Source: Jeotgalibacillus sp. S-D1 (lineage in GTDB: Bacteria > Bacillota > Bacilli > Bacillales > Jeotgalibacillaceae). Taken from it: DNA of 64,000 nucleotides. The stretch is taken from positions 1-64,000 of the forward strand of contig NZ_SMZR01000001.1 in assembly GCF_004358665.1 (NCBI RefSeq). Reading direction: 5' to 3'. This document shows, one piece after another, positions 15,955-22,874 of this stretch. The notes under the pieces are model-generated. The model did not search any database and had not been told where the DNA came from. It was given only the letters and a program-made list of their open reading frames with translations. How positions within the stretch are numbered: position 1 is the first letter of the stretch; each line of letters begins with the position of its first letter. A program made the translations under genes and the position numbers.

Positions 15955-17067
15955 CTCAGCTTGCACCGCATTGCGCAGTGTTTCAACATTTTTATTCATT
16001 AATGAAAAATAGTCTTCATCATTATCGATGTCTTCCTGTGTTAAAACAGAGAGATTGTGCAGGCGCAAAGCTTCTGCTCCAAGCTCTTTTTGAATGACCT
16101 CTGTCAGGTTTGATGAGACATTTTGCTCAAACAGGATATGCTGAATATTATTTTCCTTCGCACGTTCAATAAGCTTAGTCAGCTCACGCTGTGAGGGCTC
16201 ATCAGATGTTGAGATGCCTGCTATAGCATTTTGTTCAAGGCCATAACGTGTTTCCCAGTAACCGTATGCAGCATGTGAAACAAATAGCTGGTTTACTTTT
16301 GCATCTTCAGCCACATGCTGAAATTCCTGATCCAGTTCATCCAGTTGTTTTACAAGTTCATCATAATTTTTCGTGAAATATTCTTCCTGTTCAGGCATTT
16401 GTTCAATGAGTGAATCTTTAACAGATTCAGCAAGGGATTTTGAAAGCACTGGATCCAGCCATACGTGGGGATCGATGTCGCCATGATCATGCCCTTCATG
16501 CCCTTCATGTTCAGCGTGTTCTTCTTCATCGTGCGCATGCTCTTCATCAGCAGCGTGTTCTTCTTCGTCATGCGCATGCTCTTCATCAGCAGCGTGTTCT
16601 TCTTCGTCATGTGCATGCTCTTCATCAGCAGCATGTTCTTCTTCGTCGTGCGCAAGCTCGTCCTCATGCCCTTCGTGTGAATCCTTCGAACTGCCTTCCA
16701 GCTGTTCATCAGTGATATGGTCTGCAGCAGGCACCATAACAAGGTCCTGGCTTTGAAGTACATCAGTCGCTTTTGTGACAAAGCCTTCCAGTCCTAAACC
16801 GATATAGAAAAATAAATCTGCTTCTGCTAATTCGATCATATCTTTTTGGGAGGGTTCGTACGTATGTTCATCTGCACCAGGGGGATAAATCGTTTTTACA
16901 TCGACGTATTCACCACCGATTTTCTCAGCAAAGTCCTGAAGGGGGTACACAGTTGTGTATATTTCCAAGGTTTCTTTCTCATTATCGGACGATGCACCGT
17001 CCGTATTACACGCAGACAGAATCCATGTAAAGGATGCGAGCAACATGAACCAAACCGTTTTTTTCAT
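15952..17067 (-). CDS. znuA: Zinc ABC transporter substrate-binding lipoprotein (ZnuA/AdcA type)
   Basis: 371 residues, cluster A-I (ZnuA/TroA) metal-binding protein. Signal peptide with lipobox LSAC, lipidated Cys20. Metal-ligand candidates: His68 in DEHTYEP, His201 in DPHVWLDP, His in FVSHAAYGYW, and a C-terminal acidic ligand near ISTSDEPS. Between the first two lies the variable His-rich loop, here expanded by three exact 13-residue repeats (HDEEEHAADEEHA, residues 140-178) and a partial fourth. A Zur box lies about 30 bases upstream. No permease or ATPase gene is next to it, so it must work with a transporter encoded elsewhere. A manganese protein is less likely given the loop and the Zur box. 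Confidence 0.92.
   Translation of the reverse strand: MKKTVWFMLLASFTWILSACNTDGASSDNEKETLEIYTTVYPLQDFAEKIGGEYVDVKTIYPPGADEHTYEPSQKDMIELAEADLFFYIGLGLEGFVTKATDVLQSQDLVMVPAADHITDEQLEGSSKDSHEGHEDELAHDEEEHAADEEHAHDEEEHAADEEHAHDEEEHAADEEHAHDEEEHAEHEGHEGHDHGDIDPHVWLDPVLSKSLAESVKDSLIEQMPEQEEYFTKNYDELVKQLDELDQEFQHVAEDAKVNQLFVSHAAYGYWETRYGLEQNAIAGISTSDEPSQRELTKLIERAKENNIQHILFEQNVSSNLTEVIQKELGAEALRLHNLSVLTQEDIDNDEDYFSLMNKNVETLRNAVQAE
16513..16650. repeat. 39-bp tandem repeat inside the zinc lipoprotein gene
   Basis: Three tandem 39-bp units (16534-16650) plus a partial fourth encode HDEEEHAADEEHA copies. The units differ by a few third-position changes. In-frame unit gain or loss would change the length of the His/Glu loop without breaking the gene. 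Confidence 0.9.
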
Positions 17068-17095
17068 TCATTCCACCTCATTATATTTAGTTAAA

Positions 17096-17110
17096 TAGTA
17101 ATAGTTACGA
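17096..17110 (-). promoter_or_regulatory. Zur box upstream of the zinc lipoprotein gene
   Basis: On the minus strand TCGTAACTATTACTA matches the Bacillus Zur consensus TCGTAATNATTACGA at all but two defined positions, with AAA and TTT flanks. It sits 29-43 bases before the start codon, where binding would block transcription when zinc is plentiful. Confidence 0.75.
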
Positions 17111-17159
17111 TTTAAAAACTGACATTGCATAATATACTACGAAAAGAAGTTCATTGCAA

Positions 17160-17203
17160 GAAAAAAACCATCAAGAAATTTTTTTCTTTGATGGTTTTTT
17201 GTC
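17160..17203 (-). terminator. Terminator overlapping the yidD stop
   Basis: Arms AAAAACCATCAA and TTGATGGTTTTTT flank a loop that includes the yidD stop codon. The T-rich ends allow use in either direction. Confidence 0.75.
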
Positions 17204-17410
17204 TGGAACTAAATCCACCCCGCCCGGATGGAATGGATGACATTTTATAATTCTGAGAATTGTCATCCATCCTCCCCGTAAAGCGCCATGCTTTTCAATC
17301 GCTTCCATTCCGTATTGTGAACATGTTGGATAAAAACGGCAGCTGGGGGGAGTATAAGGGGAAATTCGTTTTCGATAAAATCCAATGATTAAAAGCAGGA
17401 TTTTTTTCAT
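17171..17410 (-). CDS. yidD: Membrane protein insertion efficiency factor YidD
   Basis: 79 residues, the usual YidD length. A short hydrophobic N-terminus ([11 protein letters not shown]) is followed by the family signature: [46 protein letters not shown]. The three conserved Cys are present. YidD is a peripheral membrane protein that assists YidC-type insertion. The frame is open to 17464, but the ATG at 17410 has AGAGGTG and fits the family start. It lies 13 bases downstream of ytzI and is probably co-transcribed with it. Confidence 0.93.
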   Translation of the reverse strand: MKKILLLIIGFYRKRISPYTPPSCRFYPTCSQYGMEAIEKHGALRGGWMTILRIIKCHPFHPGGVDLVPDKKPSKKKIS

Positions 17411-17423
17411 AAAAGCACCTCTT

Positions 17424-17591
17424 TTATTTAACAGGCCGCTCATGAGAAGAATTTTGTTCTTCACTATTTTTTGTAGGAAGCGGGTCTACTGTATGCTCGT
17501 ATTTATAGCCGCGGTTCGTTGCGATAATAAATAATAAAGTAATAAAGATAATGACAAGGATGGAAAGAATCATTAGCCATGTCAATGACAT
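17424..17591 (-). CDS. ytzI: Small membrane protein YtzI
   Basis: 55 residues. One N-terminal membrane helix (about residues 3-24, [20 protein letters not shown]) is followed by a short hydrophilic tail that carries [16 protein letters not shown], which I recognise as the conserved part of Bacillus YtzI. The start has AAGGAG at good spacing. Function is unknown. The gene lies directly upstream of yidD and divergent from dps. Confidence 0.75.
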   Translation of the reverse strand: MSLTWLMILSILVIIFITLLFIIATNRGYKYEHTVDPLPTKNSEEQNSSHERPVK

Positions 17592-17677
17592 TATTTTCAG
17601 CTCCTTCTTTTTTTAATAATAACACGGCAGTGCGCTTTTTTTGCTCATCATGCTTATCGGTTAAACAGCCCTCTGTA

Positions 17678-17690
17678 TAAGTTTAACTTA
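17678..17690. promoter_or_regulatory. Perfect palindrome upstream of dps, possible operator
   Basis: TAAGTTTAACTTA is a 6-1-6 inverted repeat about 52 bases before the dps start. It loosely resembles a PerR box (TTATAATNATTATAA) but differs at several positions, so the regulator is not assigned. Confidence 0.3.
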
Positions 17691-17741
17691 AAGCAAAAGT
17701 GGTAAATATGATTTATAGGATACCCAGAAGGAGGAAAAACA

Positions 17742-18185
17742 ATGTCACAAGATAATTTGGTGCAAAATGTAAACAAACAAATTGCCAGCTGGACAGTTCT
17801 TTATACAAAATTACATAATTACCATTGGTATGTAAAGGGACATCAATTTTTCACGCTGCATGAAAAATTTGAGGAATTATACAATGAAGCTGGAGTTCAC
17901 ATCGATGAGTTAGCCGAACGTCTTCTTGCTCTTGAAGGAGAACCAGTGGCAACGCTCAGAGAATCACTGGATCTCTCACTGGTACAGGAAGCAACAGGAC
18001 GTGAATCAGCGGATGAGATGGTACAATCGCTTCACAATGATTTTCAGACGCTAATGGAAGATTTAAAAGTTGGAATGAATATTGCCGGTGAAGTAAACGA
18101 TGAGATGACCGGAGATATGCTTCTTTCAGTACACCAAAGCCTTGAGAAACACTCATGGATGCTTCGTTCATTCTTAGGAAAATAA
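17742..18185 (+). CDS. dps: Dps-family ferritin-like DNA-protection protein
   Basis: 147 residues, ferritin-like. Dps dodecamers oxidise and store iron and shield DNA during stress. Ferroxidase ligands are visible: His in [11 protein letters not shown] near residues 25-32 and the Asp/Glu pair in [16 protein letters not shown] near 57-72, the Dps signature. GGAGG precedes the start. A terminator follows. Placement beside ytzI and ytkD matches the B. subtilis dps locus rather than mrgA. Confidence 0.9.
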   Translation: MSQDNLVQNVNKQIASWTVLYTKLHNYHWYVKGHQFFTLHEKFEELYNEAGVHIDELAERLLALEGEPVATLRESLDLSLVQEATGRESADEMVQSLHNDFQTLMEDLKVGMNIAGEVNDEMTGDMLLSVHQSLEKHSWMLRSFLGK

Positions 18186-18192
18186 CTTCTCA

Positions 18193-18218
18193 AAAGCCTG
18201 CATTCGCAGGCTCTTTTT
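18193..18218 (+). terminator. Terminator of dps
   Basis: GCCTGC-ATTC-GCAGGC hairpin followed by TCTTTTT. Confidence 0.85.
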
Positions 18219-18234
18219 CTTGATTATCAATACT

Positions 18235-18267
18235 AAAAGGACAAGCTAAATTTAGCTTGTCCTTTTT
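18235..18267 (-). terminator. Terminator of the gene at 18273
   Basis: Fully self-complementary stretch AAAAGGACAAGCTAAA and its complement, with A and T runs at both ends; it lies just past the stop codon of the minus-strand gene. Confidence 0.8.
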
Positions 18268-18272
18268 GAATC

Positions 18273-18530
18273 CTAATGATAAAGGGATGACTCATCTTTT
18301 TGAACCTGATTCTCCTGCTGATCCATTTTCCCTTTGAGCGTTTCGACTATGTAGAGTCGGATAAAGTAGGATAGTTCATCCTGTGTCATATCTCTGACCA
18401 TTGATAAAAGCTCTTCACGATCAAGCTCCTCCAAAATCGTAAATGCTATAATATCAAAATCTTCTTGTGTTCCCCGAATTTTCCCGCGGTACATTTCATA
18501 AATTTCGTCGATTAATTTCACGTCATTCAT
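18273..18530 (-). CDS. Small conserved protein, probable DUF6154 family
   Basis: 85 residues, all helical and acidic, no membrane segment. The pattern LIDEIYEMYRGKIRGTQEDFDIIAFTIL with ILEELDREELLSMV and LYIVETLKGKM recalls the Bacillaceae DUF6154 family; the name is from memory. Function unknown. The start is uncertain: the frame opens at 18542, but the ATG at 18530 gives the family-like N-terminus, although the G-rich tract abuts it closely. It has its own terminator. Confidence 0.6.
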   Translation of the reverse strand: MNDVKLIDEIYEMYRGKIRGTQEDFDIIAFTILEELDREELLSMVRDMTQDELSYFIRLYIVETLKGKMDQQENQVQKDESSLYH

Positions 18531-18678
18531 CCCCGTTCCCATGGTATGTCATGTTGGCCGAATTCAAAGGGGCAGTTGATCTATATTTAACTATACCCAA
18601 ACTCTTATGAATTAACCACCTTAATATGCTTTGAAGAGTATAGGATTGGACATACTTTATGTAAGAGGAGGGATTAAT

Positions 18679-19065
18679 GTGGAAGAGGCTAAAAACACGT
18701 ATTATGTTTCAGTTTCAAGAGGAGAGATTTTGAGAAGCGGGACGGATTCGCCGTATGAATTTGTTGTCAATGCTACCGATGATGAAATCACAAGACTCCG
18801 TTATTTATTTGATGGAAATGAGGACATTGGGCGGGAAAGTTTCATTCGGGCCCAAACGCCCTATGTGCAATACCATGATGATGAACCCAATAAAGAACAG
18901 GATAGTATGCTTATGAACATTTACGCATATATCCACGAAATCGGGGATGAAGAGGCAGTGAAACATATTGAAAGCATGGGGATCCTCCCTGCGACCAAAG
19001 AGCATCCATACCTGCGGGTTAAAGGTGATCATGATCGCAATGCAGAAGATCAAAAATCGAATTAA
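18679..19065 (+). CDS. Conserved Bacillaceae protein of unknown function
   Basis: 128 residues, acidic, no signal peptide or membrane helix. The N-terminal part (YYVSVSRGEILRSGTDSPYEFVVNATDDEITRLRYLF in outline, about residues 8-45) and the middle block RAQTPYVQYHDDEPN look like a compact alpha/beta domain; a helical part, SMLMNIYAYIHEIGDEEAVKHIESMG, follows. I recognise the type as a common Bacillus hypothetical but not a function. The start is the GTG at 18679 behind GAGGAGG; the open frame upstream lacks a site. A hairpin terminator follows. Confidence 0.65.
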   Translation: MEEAKNTYYVSVSRGEILRSGTDSPYEFVVNATDDEITRLRYLFDGNEDIGRESFIRAQTPYVQYHDDEPNKEQDSMLMNIYAYIHEIGDEEAVKHIESMGILPATKEHPYLRVKGDHDRNAEDQKSN

Positions 19066-19100
19066 ATACAGCCTCTGCCCTTAAAGGGTGAGGCTGTTTC
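19066..19100. terminator. Terminator between convergent genes
   Basis: ACAGCCTC/GAGGCTGT hairpin with an inner CC/GG step, followed by TTTCTTT. Confidence 0.65.
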
Positions 19101-19101
19101 T

Positions 19102-19965
19102 TTATGGGGATTCTACAGCATTTTCGATGACTTCATCCGGAACTTCAATGCTGTCGATTGTATTATATTCTTTGTACGTGCTTTCAGTATTTTGTTCAAG
19201 CTGTAATGACTCACCCTCAACATCCATTGTCATAATGAGACTTGTTTCAAGCTGTGAAGGAAGAAATGTTTCTTTATCGATAACGATTTCGTAAATTACA
19301 TCTTCAAACGAAGTGTCCTGAAAAACTTCTTCCATTTCGGATCCCAAGCCCATTTCAGGCATCATGTTCTCCGTTTGCTCAATCAAAAACTCACGAAACT
19401 TTTCACCAGATGCGTTCAAGGTTAAAATATAAGAAGATTCATCCTGTTCGAAAGTGAAATCGTCGGTAAATTGTTCAAGTGATTTTAACTGCTCATTTGG
19501 ATTTCCCTGCGTCTTGGACATTTCAATGATCTGGTCGGACATGTCAGCAGGCAATTTCATCCATTGATCTTCCATAAAATCATACATAAAAAATCCTTCT
19601 TCTGTTAAATAGGATTCAACAGTTATTGGTTCTTCTCCTTCTGTTAATCCTTCAGCAGAAGTGACAGCTTTTTGATGCAGACCAAGCGGCTCTACAACCA
19701 TTTCCATCTCGACGTCAGAGGAAGTTTTGATTGACGTGTCTTCACCCGGAATGACTGTATTCTGATCCACAGACATGTCGACGTTCACGCTTGTGATCTC
19801 TTCTCCCGCTTCAACCGATTTGGCAAATACCTCTTCCAGTGTTAAATCAGAGTCAGAAGCCTTGTTGCTGGTATCGCTGTTTACTGGTTCAGCTGTTGAT
19901 GAACAGGCTGAAACGAATAAGGCGAGTGAAGCAGCTGCTACACCCAGTGTTAATTTACGGTTCAT
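19102..19965 (-). CDS. Lipoprotein, DUF6612-like
   Basis: 287 residues. Signal peptide MNRKLTLGVAAASLALFVSAC with lipobox VSAC, so a membrane-anchored extracellular lipoprotein. The rest is acidic and beta-rich, with repeated strands such as VEMEMVVEPLGLHQKAV, EGFFMYDFMEDQWMKLP and YEIVIDKETFLPSQLETSLIMTMDVEG. This resembles the LppX/LolA-like fold of the DUF6612 family, which is proposed to bind lipids or sense envelope state; the family call is tentative. Divergent from ytkD. Function unknown. Confidence 0.6.
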   Translation of the reverse strand: MNRKLTLGVAAASLALFVSACSSTAEPVNSDTSNKASDSDLTLEEVFAKSVEAGEEITSVNVDMSVDQNTVIPGEDTSIKTSSDVEMEMVVEPLGLHQKAVTSAEGLTEGEEPITVESYLTEEGFFMYDFMEDQWMKLPADMSDQIIEMSKTQGNPNEQLKSLEQFTDDFTFEQDESSYILTLNASGEKFREFLIEQTENMMPEMGLGSEMEEVFQDTSFEDVIYEIVIDKETFLPSQLETSLIMTMDVEGESLQLEQNTESTYKEYNTIDSIEVPDEVIENAVESP

Positions 19966-20077
19966 CTAATCGCTCCTTTTATCGTAGTTGGTTTCTCATT
20001 AATTACATACGGTTAGAGATAGAAAAAGTTTCATTTGTTGCTTATAAATTCCAGCTATTATTAAATAGGAGGAACTC

Positions 20078-20557
20078 ATGATATATCAATTTAACGATTT
20101 TTTTAATAAAAGAGTTCAACTTTCATTTGAAAATCATCCGTTTTCACAAGAACCCAAACATGTCTGGATCATGACCCGCTTCGAGCGTCAATGGGTATTA
20201 ACGAAGCATCGAAAAAGAGGGTTGGAATTTCCCGGAGGAAAAGTGGAAGCGGGAGAAACACCAGAACAAGCAGCAAGAAGAGAAGTGAAAGAAGAGCTTG
20301 GTGCTGAAATAAAAAAACTGCATTACATAGGGCAGTACAAGGTAGAGGGCGATCCTGCTATTATAAAAAATATCTATTTTTCGAACATTACCCGCCTTGA
20401 ACCGCAGGAGCATTATTTTGAAACGGATGGTCCCCATATGGTTAAAGACAATTTATTAGAGAAGCGCACAGGAAATGAATTCAGCTTTATCATGAAGGAC
20501 GATGTACTGGTTCATGCGCTGTCAGTGTGGGAAAAGAAATGCTGGAAGGATGAGTGA
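20078..20557 (+). CDS. ytkD: NUDIX nucleoside triphosphatase/RNA pyrophosphohydrolase YtkD
   Basis: 159 residues. The NUDIX box GGKVEAGETPEQAARREVKEELGA lies at about residues 50-73 with all key residues (G, E, REVKEE). The N- and C-terminal parts match B. subtilis YtkD (QLSFENHPFSQEPKHVW at the start, NEFSFIMKDDVL at the end). YtkD hydrolyses oxidised and normal NTPs and was also studied as an RppH-type RNA decapping activity. The start has AGGAGG. It is 3 bases from ytmA and surely co-transcribed with it, and it lies near dps as in B. subtilis. Confidence 0.88.
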   Translation: MIYQFNDFFNKRVQLSFENHPFSQEPKHVWIMTRFERQWVLTKHRKRGLEFPGGKVEAGETPEQAARREVKEELGAEIKKLHYIGQYKVEGDPAIIKNIYFSNITRLEPQEHYFETDGPHMVKDNLLEKRTGNEFSFIMKDDVLVHALSVWEKKCWKDE

Positions 20558-20560
20558 AAA

Positions 20561-21370
20561 ATGAGGAATGGTGAAATTATTGAGCGAATTCCATTTCCAT
20601 CACCAAACCCGGGCGTGGAATTATCGCTGCTGACGATCTGGTCCTCAGGTTTTAAAGTGAAAGGGTTCCTCGCTGAGCCAAAAGGTGAGGAAAAACTGGA
20701 CGGGTTTTTATATTTACGGGGCGGCATTAAAGGAGTCGGCATGGTTCGTCCTGCACGCATTGCCCAGTTTGCTGACAGGGGGTTTATTGTTTTTGCTCCT
20801 TTTTACAGAGGAAACCGAGGAGGAGAAGGAAATGAAGATTTCGCTGGTGAAGACAGAGAAGACGCTTTTTCAGGAGTGGAGCTGCTCAGGCATCATCCGC
20901 GTGTGAATAATCAACGTGTACATGCTTTCGGGTTCTCCAGAGGTGGAATCATGGCTTTGCAGGTTGGAGTCGAATATTCATCCATCACATCTATTGTGAC
21001 TTGGGGAGGCGTGTCTGATATGATATTAACGTATGAGGAGCGGGAAGACCTTCGAAGAATGTTGAAGCGGGTAATTGGCGGATCACCCAACAAAAATCCT
21101 GAAGCATACCGCTACCGCACTCCTTTATATGAGTTGGAAAAATTACATGCTCCCGTATTGATCATTCATGGGGCAAAAGATACGAATGTTTCAATCGAAC
21201 ATGCATACCGATTAGAAGAACGTTTAAAAAAACTTAATAAGCCAGTCAAAACTTTATATTTTGAAGAATTTAATCATGTTTTTCCACCTGCAGACAATCG
21301 TATAATGGTGAAAGAGCTGTGCAGCTGGATGAATAATCAAAACCGGCAAGAACATTTACAGGGGGAATGA
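20561..21370 (+). CDS. ytmA: Alpha/beta hydrolase YtmA (S9 peptidase-like)
   Basis: 269 residues. Nucleophile elbow GFSRGG (Ser near residue 127), catalytic acid in HGAKDTNVS near 207, catalytic His in FNHVF near 243. The C-terminal domain is of prolyl-oligopeptidase/dienelactone hydrolase type without the beta-propeller, as in B. subtilis YtmA. Substrate unknown. GAPs are minimal: 3 bases after ytkD and a 4-base overlap with ytmB. Confidence 0.85.
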   Translation: MRNGEIIERIPFPSPNPGVELSLLTIWSSGFKVKGFLAEPKGEEKLDGFLYLRGGIKGVGMVRPARIAQFADRGFIVFAPFYRGNRGGEGNEDFAGEDREDAFSGVELLRHHPRVNNQRVHAFGFSRGGIMALQVGVEYSSITSIVTWGGVSDMILTYEEREDLRRMLKRVIGGSPNKNPEAYRYRTPLYELEKLHAPVLIIHGAKDTNVSIEHAYRLEERLKKLNKPVKTLYFEEFNHVFPPADNRIMVKELCSWMNNQNRQEHLQGE

Positions 21371-21618
21371 TGAAAGTGGGCATGCCTTTAGAGGTAAATA
21401 CAATGATTGTGACGAAAGGGAAAGAAAATCGTCAGCAGGAAAATTTCTTTCAGCTAATTAAAGAGGGCTACCGGCTGTATCCGATGCACGTTCCTTTAGA
21501 GGTGAAGCGGACAAAAGAAGGCGAACTTAGCGGGACTGGCCAGATCCACCGTTTGGAATGGAGAGATAATTCAACCATTATTTCATACGAGCTTGTTTCT
21601 CTTCAATCGAGTAATTAA
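21367..21618 (+). CDS. ytmB: YtmB, DUF2584 family
   Basis: 83 residues. The conserved N-terminus MPLEVNTMIVTKGKE, the block GYRLYPMHVPLEVKRT and the end SYELVSLQSSN match the small Bacillus YtmB/DUF2584 proteins. Predicted soluble and beta-rich. Function unknown. Translationally coupled to ytmA (ATGA overlap). Confidence 0.8.
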   Translation: MMKVGMPLEVNTMIVTKGKENRQQENFFQLIKEGYRLYPMHVPLEVKRTKEGELSGTGQIHRLEWRDNSTIISYELVSLQSSN

Positions 21619-21678
21619 AACCCTTTTACCAAAATACAAAGGTTTCGGTAAAGACAGCAATAAAAATTCGAGTATCAA

Positions 21679-21718
21679 TAAGCAGACTAATTCGCATAGC
21701 GATTGGTCTGCTTTTATT
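21679..21718. terminator. Terminator between ytmB and the methyltransferase gene
   Basis: Arms AGCAGACTAAT and ATTGGTCTGCT, then TTTTATT on the plus strand; A-rich on the other side. Confidence 0.75.
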
Positions 21719-21764
21719 ATTCTTTAAATTTCAAGGCTTTTTCAGTGGTAATCAAATTGCTGTA

Positions 21765-22481
21765 TTATTTTACACTATGAAAAATAAAAGATTTGGTTTC
21801 TGAAGTTGCTTGTTTAAACTCCCAATCACCAAAAACCTGGGTTAGTGAAAAACCCGCTTCTTTTAATGACTTATAGATTTCTTCTTGCGATCGGAATTTT
21901 AATTGCATCTTTTCATGAATTACGACTTCACCTGTACTTGCATTTTTCACCGTCTCATAAAACGTAAAAACATCTTCTGCAAACCCCTCGTATTCAGTCC
22001 AAATTTCAAGTTGCTCACCATTCACCTGATTCATTGCAAGATCAGGTGTTCTATCTTTTTCCCATTGTTCCCACACTTTTGCCAATGGGTTACGTGTATC
22101 AAAAATCAAATGACCACCAGGTTTTAATGCTTGATAAACATCTGAAATGACGCTTTGCCAACTTTCTTCTGTAAGAAATACCTGTGCAACATTCGCTGTC
22201 ATTATGACTGCGTCAAACGCATTTGCCTCTAGATTTGAGCTATCCCCTACAATCCAGGTTACTTCGCCTGGAAATTCTTTTTTCTTCGCATATTTTATTG
22301 CTTCTTCATTTGGATCAATAGCTGTAATTCCATAGCCTATTTTAGCAAAATGAATTGTCAATCTTCCTGTGCCACAGCCCAAATCGGCTATTTTTTTAAC
22401 ATTTAACTTCTTTAACAATTCCAGGAAGAACTCATCGTCTTTTCCCCAGTTATTAACTTGGTCGTATACTAATGGAATCAT
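21765..22481 (-). CDS. Class I SAM-dependent methyltransferase
   Basis: 238 residues. Motif I ADLGCGTGRL near residue 33, motif II-like ITAIDPNEEA near 55, motif post-II DAVIMTANVAQVF near 89 and LKPGGHLIFDTRNP near 120 mark a methyltransferase_25-type Rossmann domain. The C-terminal part is a beta-rich insertion that probably shapes the substrate site. The substrate cannot be told from sequence. It stands alone, convergent with ytmB and divergent from the siderophore operon. Its coding sequence looks more AT-rich than ytmA by eye. Confidence 0.85.
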   Translation of the reverse strand: MIPLVYDQVNNWGKDDEFFLELLKKLNVKKIADLGCGTGRLTIHFAKIGYGITAIDPNEEAIKYAKKKEFPGEVTWIVGDSSNLEANAFDAVIMTANVAQVFLTEESWQSVISDVYQALKPGGHLIFDTRNPLAKVWEQWEKDRTPDLAMNQVNGEQLEIWTEYEGFAEDVFTFYETVKNASTGEVVIHEKMQLKFRSQEEIYKSLKEAGFSLTQVFGDWEFKQATSETKSFIFHSVK

Positions 22482-22612
22482 TTATTAGCTGCCTCCTAAT
22501 TCAATTCCAGTTTCTTAACTGATTAATCATCTTTCTTTCACTTTACCTTTTAAGTACTTAATTGTCTGTATTTCTTTTCTAAAACCCGTTCTCTACTGAC
22601 AAAAACTTAGGA

Positions 22613-22665
22613 TCATTGGAGCGGACAGGAGACTCCTGCTGTGAACCTGCTGGGCTTTTTAAATT
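22613..22665. repeat. Fragment of the dispersed palindromic element (copy 2)
   Basis: ATCATTGGAGCGGACAGGAGACTCCTGC followed by a G-rich stretch matches one end of the element seen at 55933-56048. Only one end is present. Confidence 0.4.
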
Positions 22666-22778
22666 TATTGGCGCTTTTGGCTTTTTTAGCCAAAGAAAAA
22701 ACTTTTTTTGAAATATTAATTATAGTCAGTCAACCCCCACCCGAAGCGGAAAGGTGGAGGATTTAACAGGCATTATAG

Positions 22779-22793
22779 TGAGAATTGTTATCA
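22779..22793 (+). promoter_or_regulatory. fur box: Fur box 1 of the siderophore operon
   Basis: TGAGAATTGTTATCA matches the Fur 7-1-7 consensus TGATAATNATTATCA except at two positions. It lies just upstream of the -35 element. Confidence 0.75.
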
Positions 22794-22800
22794 ACTACTA

Positions 22801-22830
22801 TTGACAATGAGAATCAATATCAATTAATAT
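22801..22830 (+). promoter_or_regulatory. Promoter of the siderophore operon
   Basis: TTGACA at 22801-22806; TAATAT at 22825-22830 with an 18-base spacer (or TTAATA with 17). It gives a leader of about 38 bases. Confidence 0.6.
22802..22822 (+). promoter_or_regulatory. fur box: Fur box 2, overlapping repeats on the promoter
   Basis: TGAGAATCAATATCA at 22808-22822 matches the 7-1-7 Fur consensus except at two positions, and an overlapping register at 22802-22816 matches except at three. The overlap covers the promoter spacer, so bound Fur would exclude RNA polymerase. Confidence 0.75.
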
Positions 22831-22874
22831 GACATAGAAAGCTCAATATTTCCAATTTGAAAGGGAGATTTGAT

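Noticed and set aside
16350-16781. Open frames of 70-143 codons on both strands over the zinc lipoprotein repeat
   Set aside because: They are shadows created by the 39-bp repeat units, which are free of stops in several frames.
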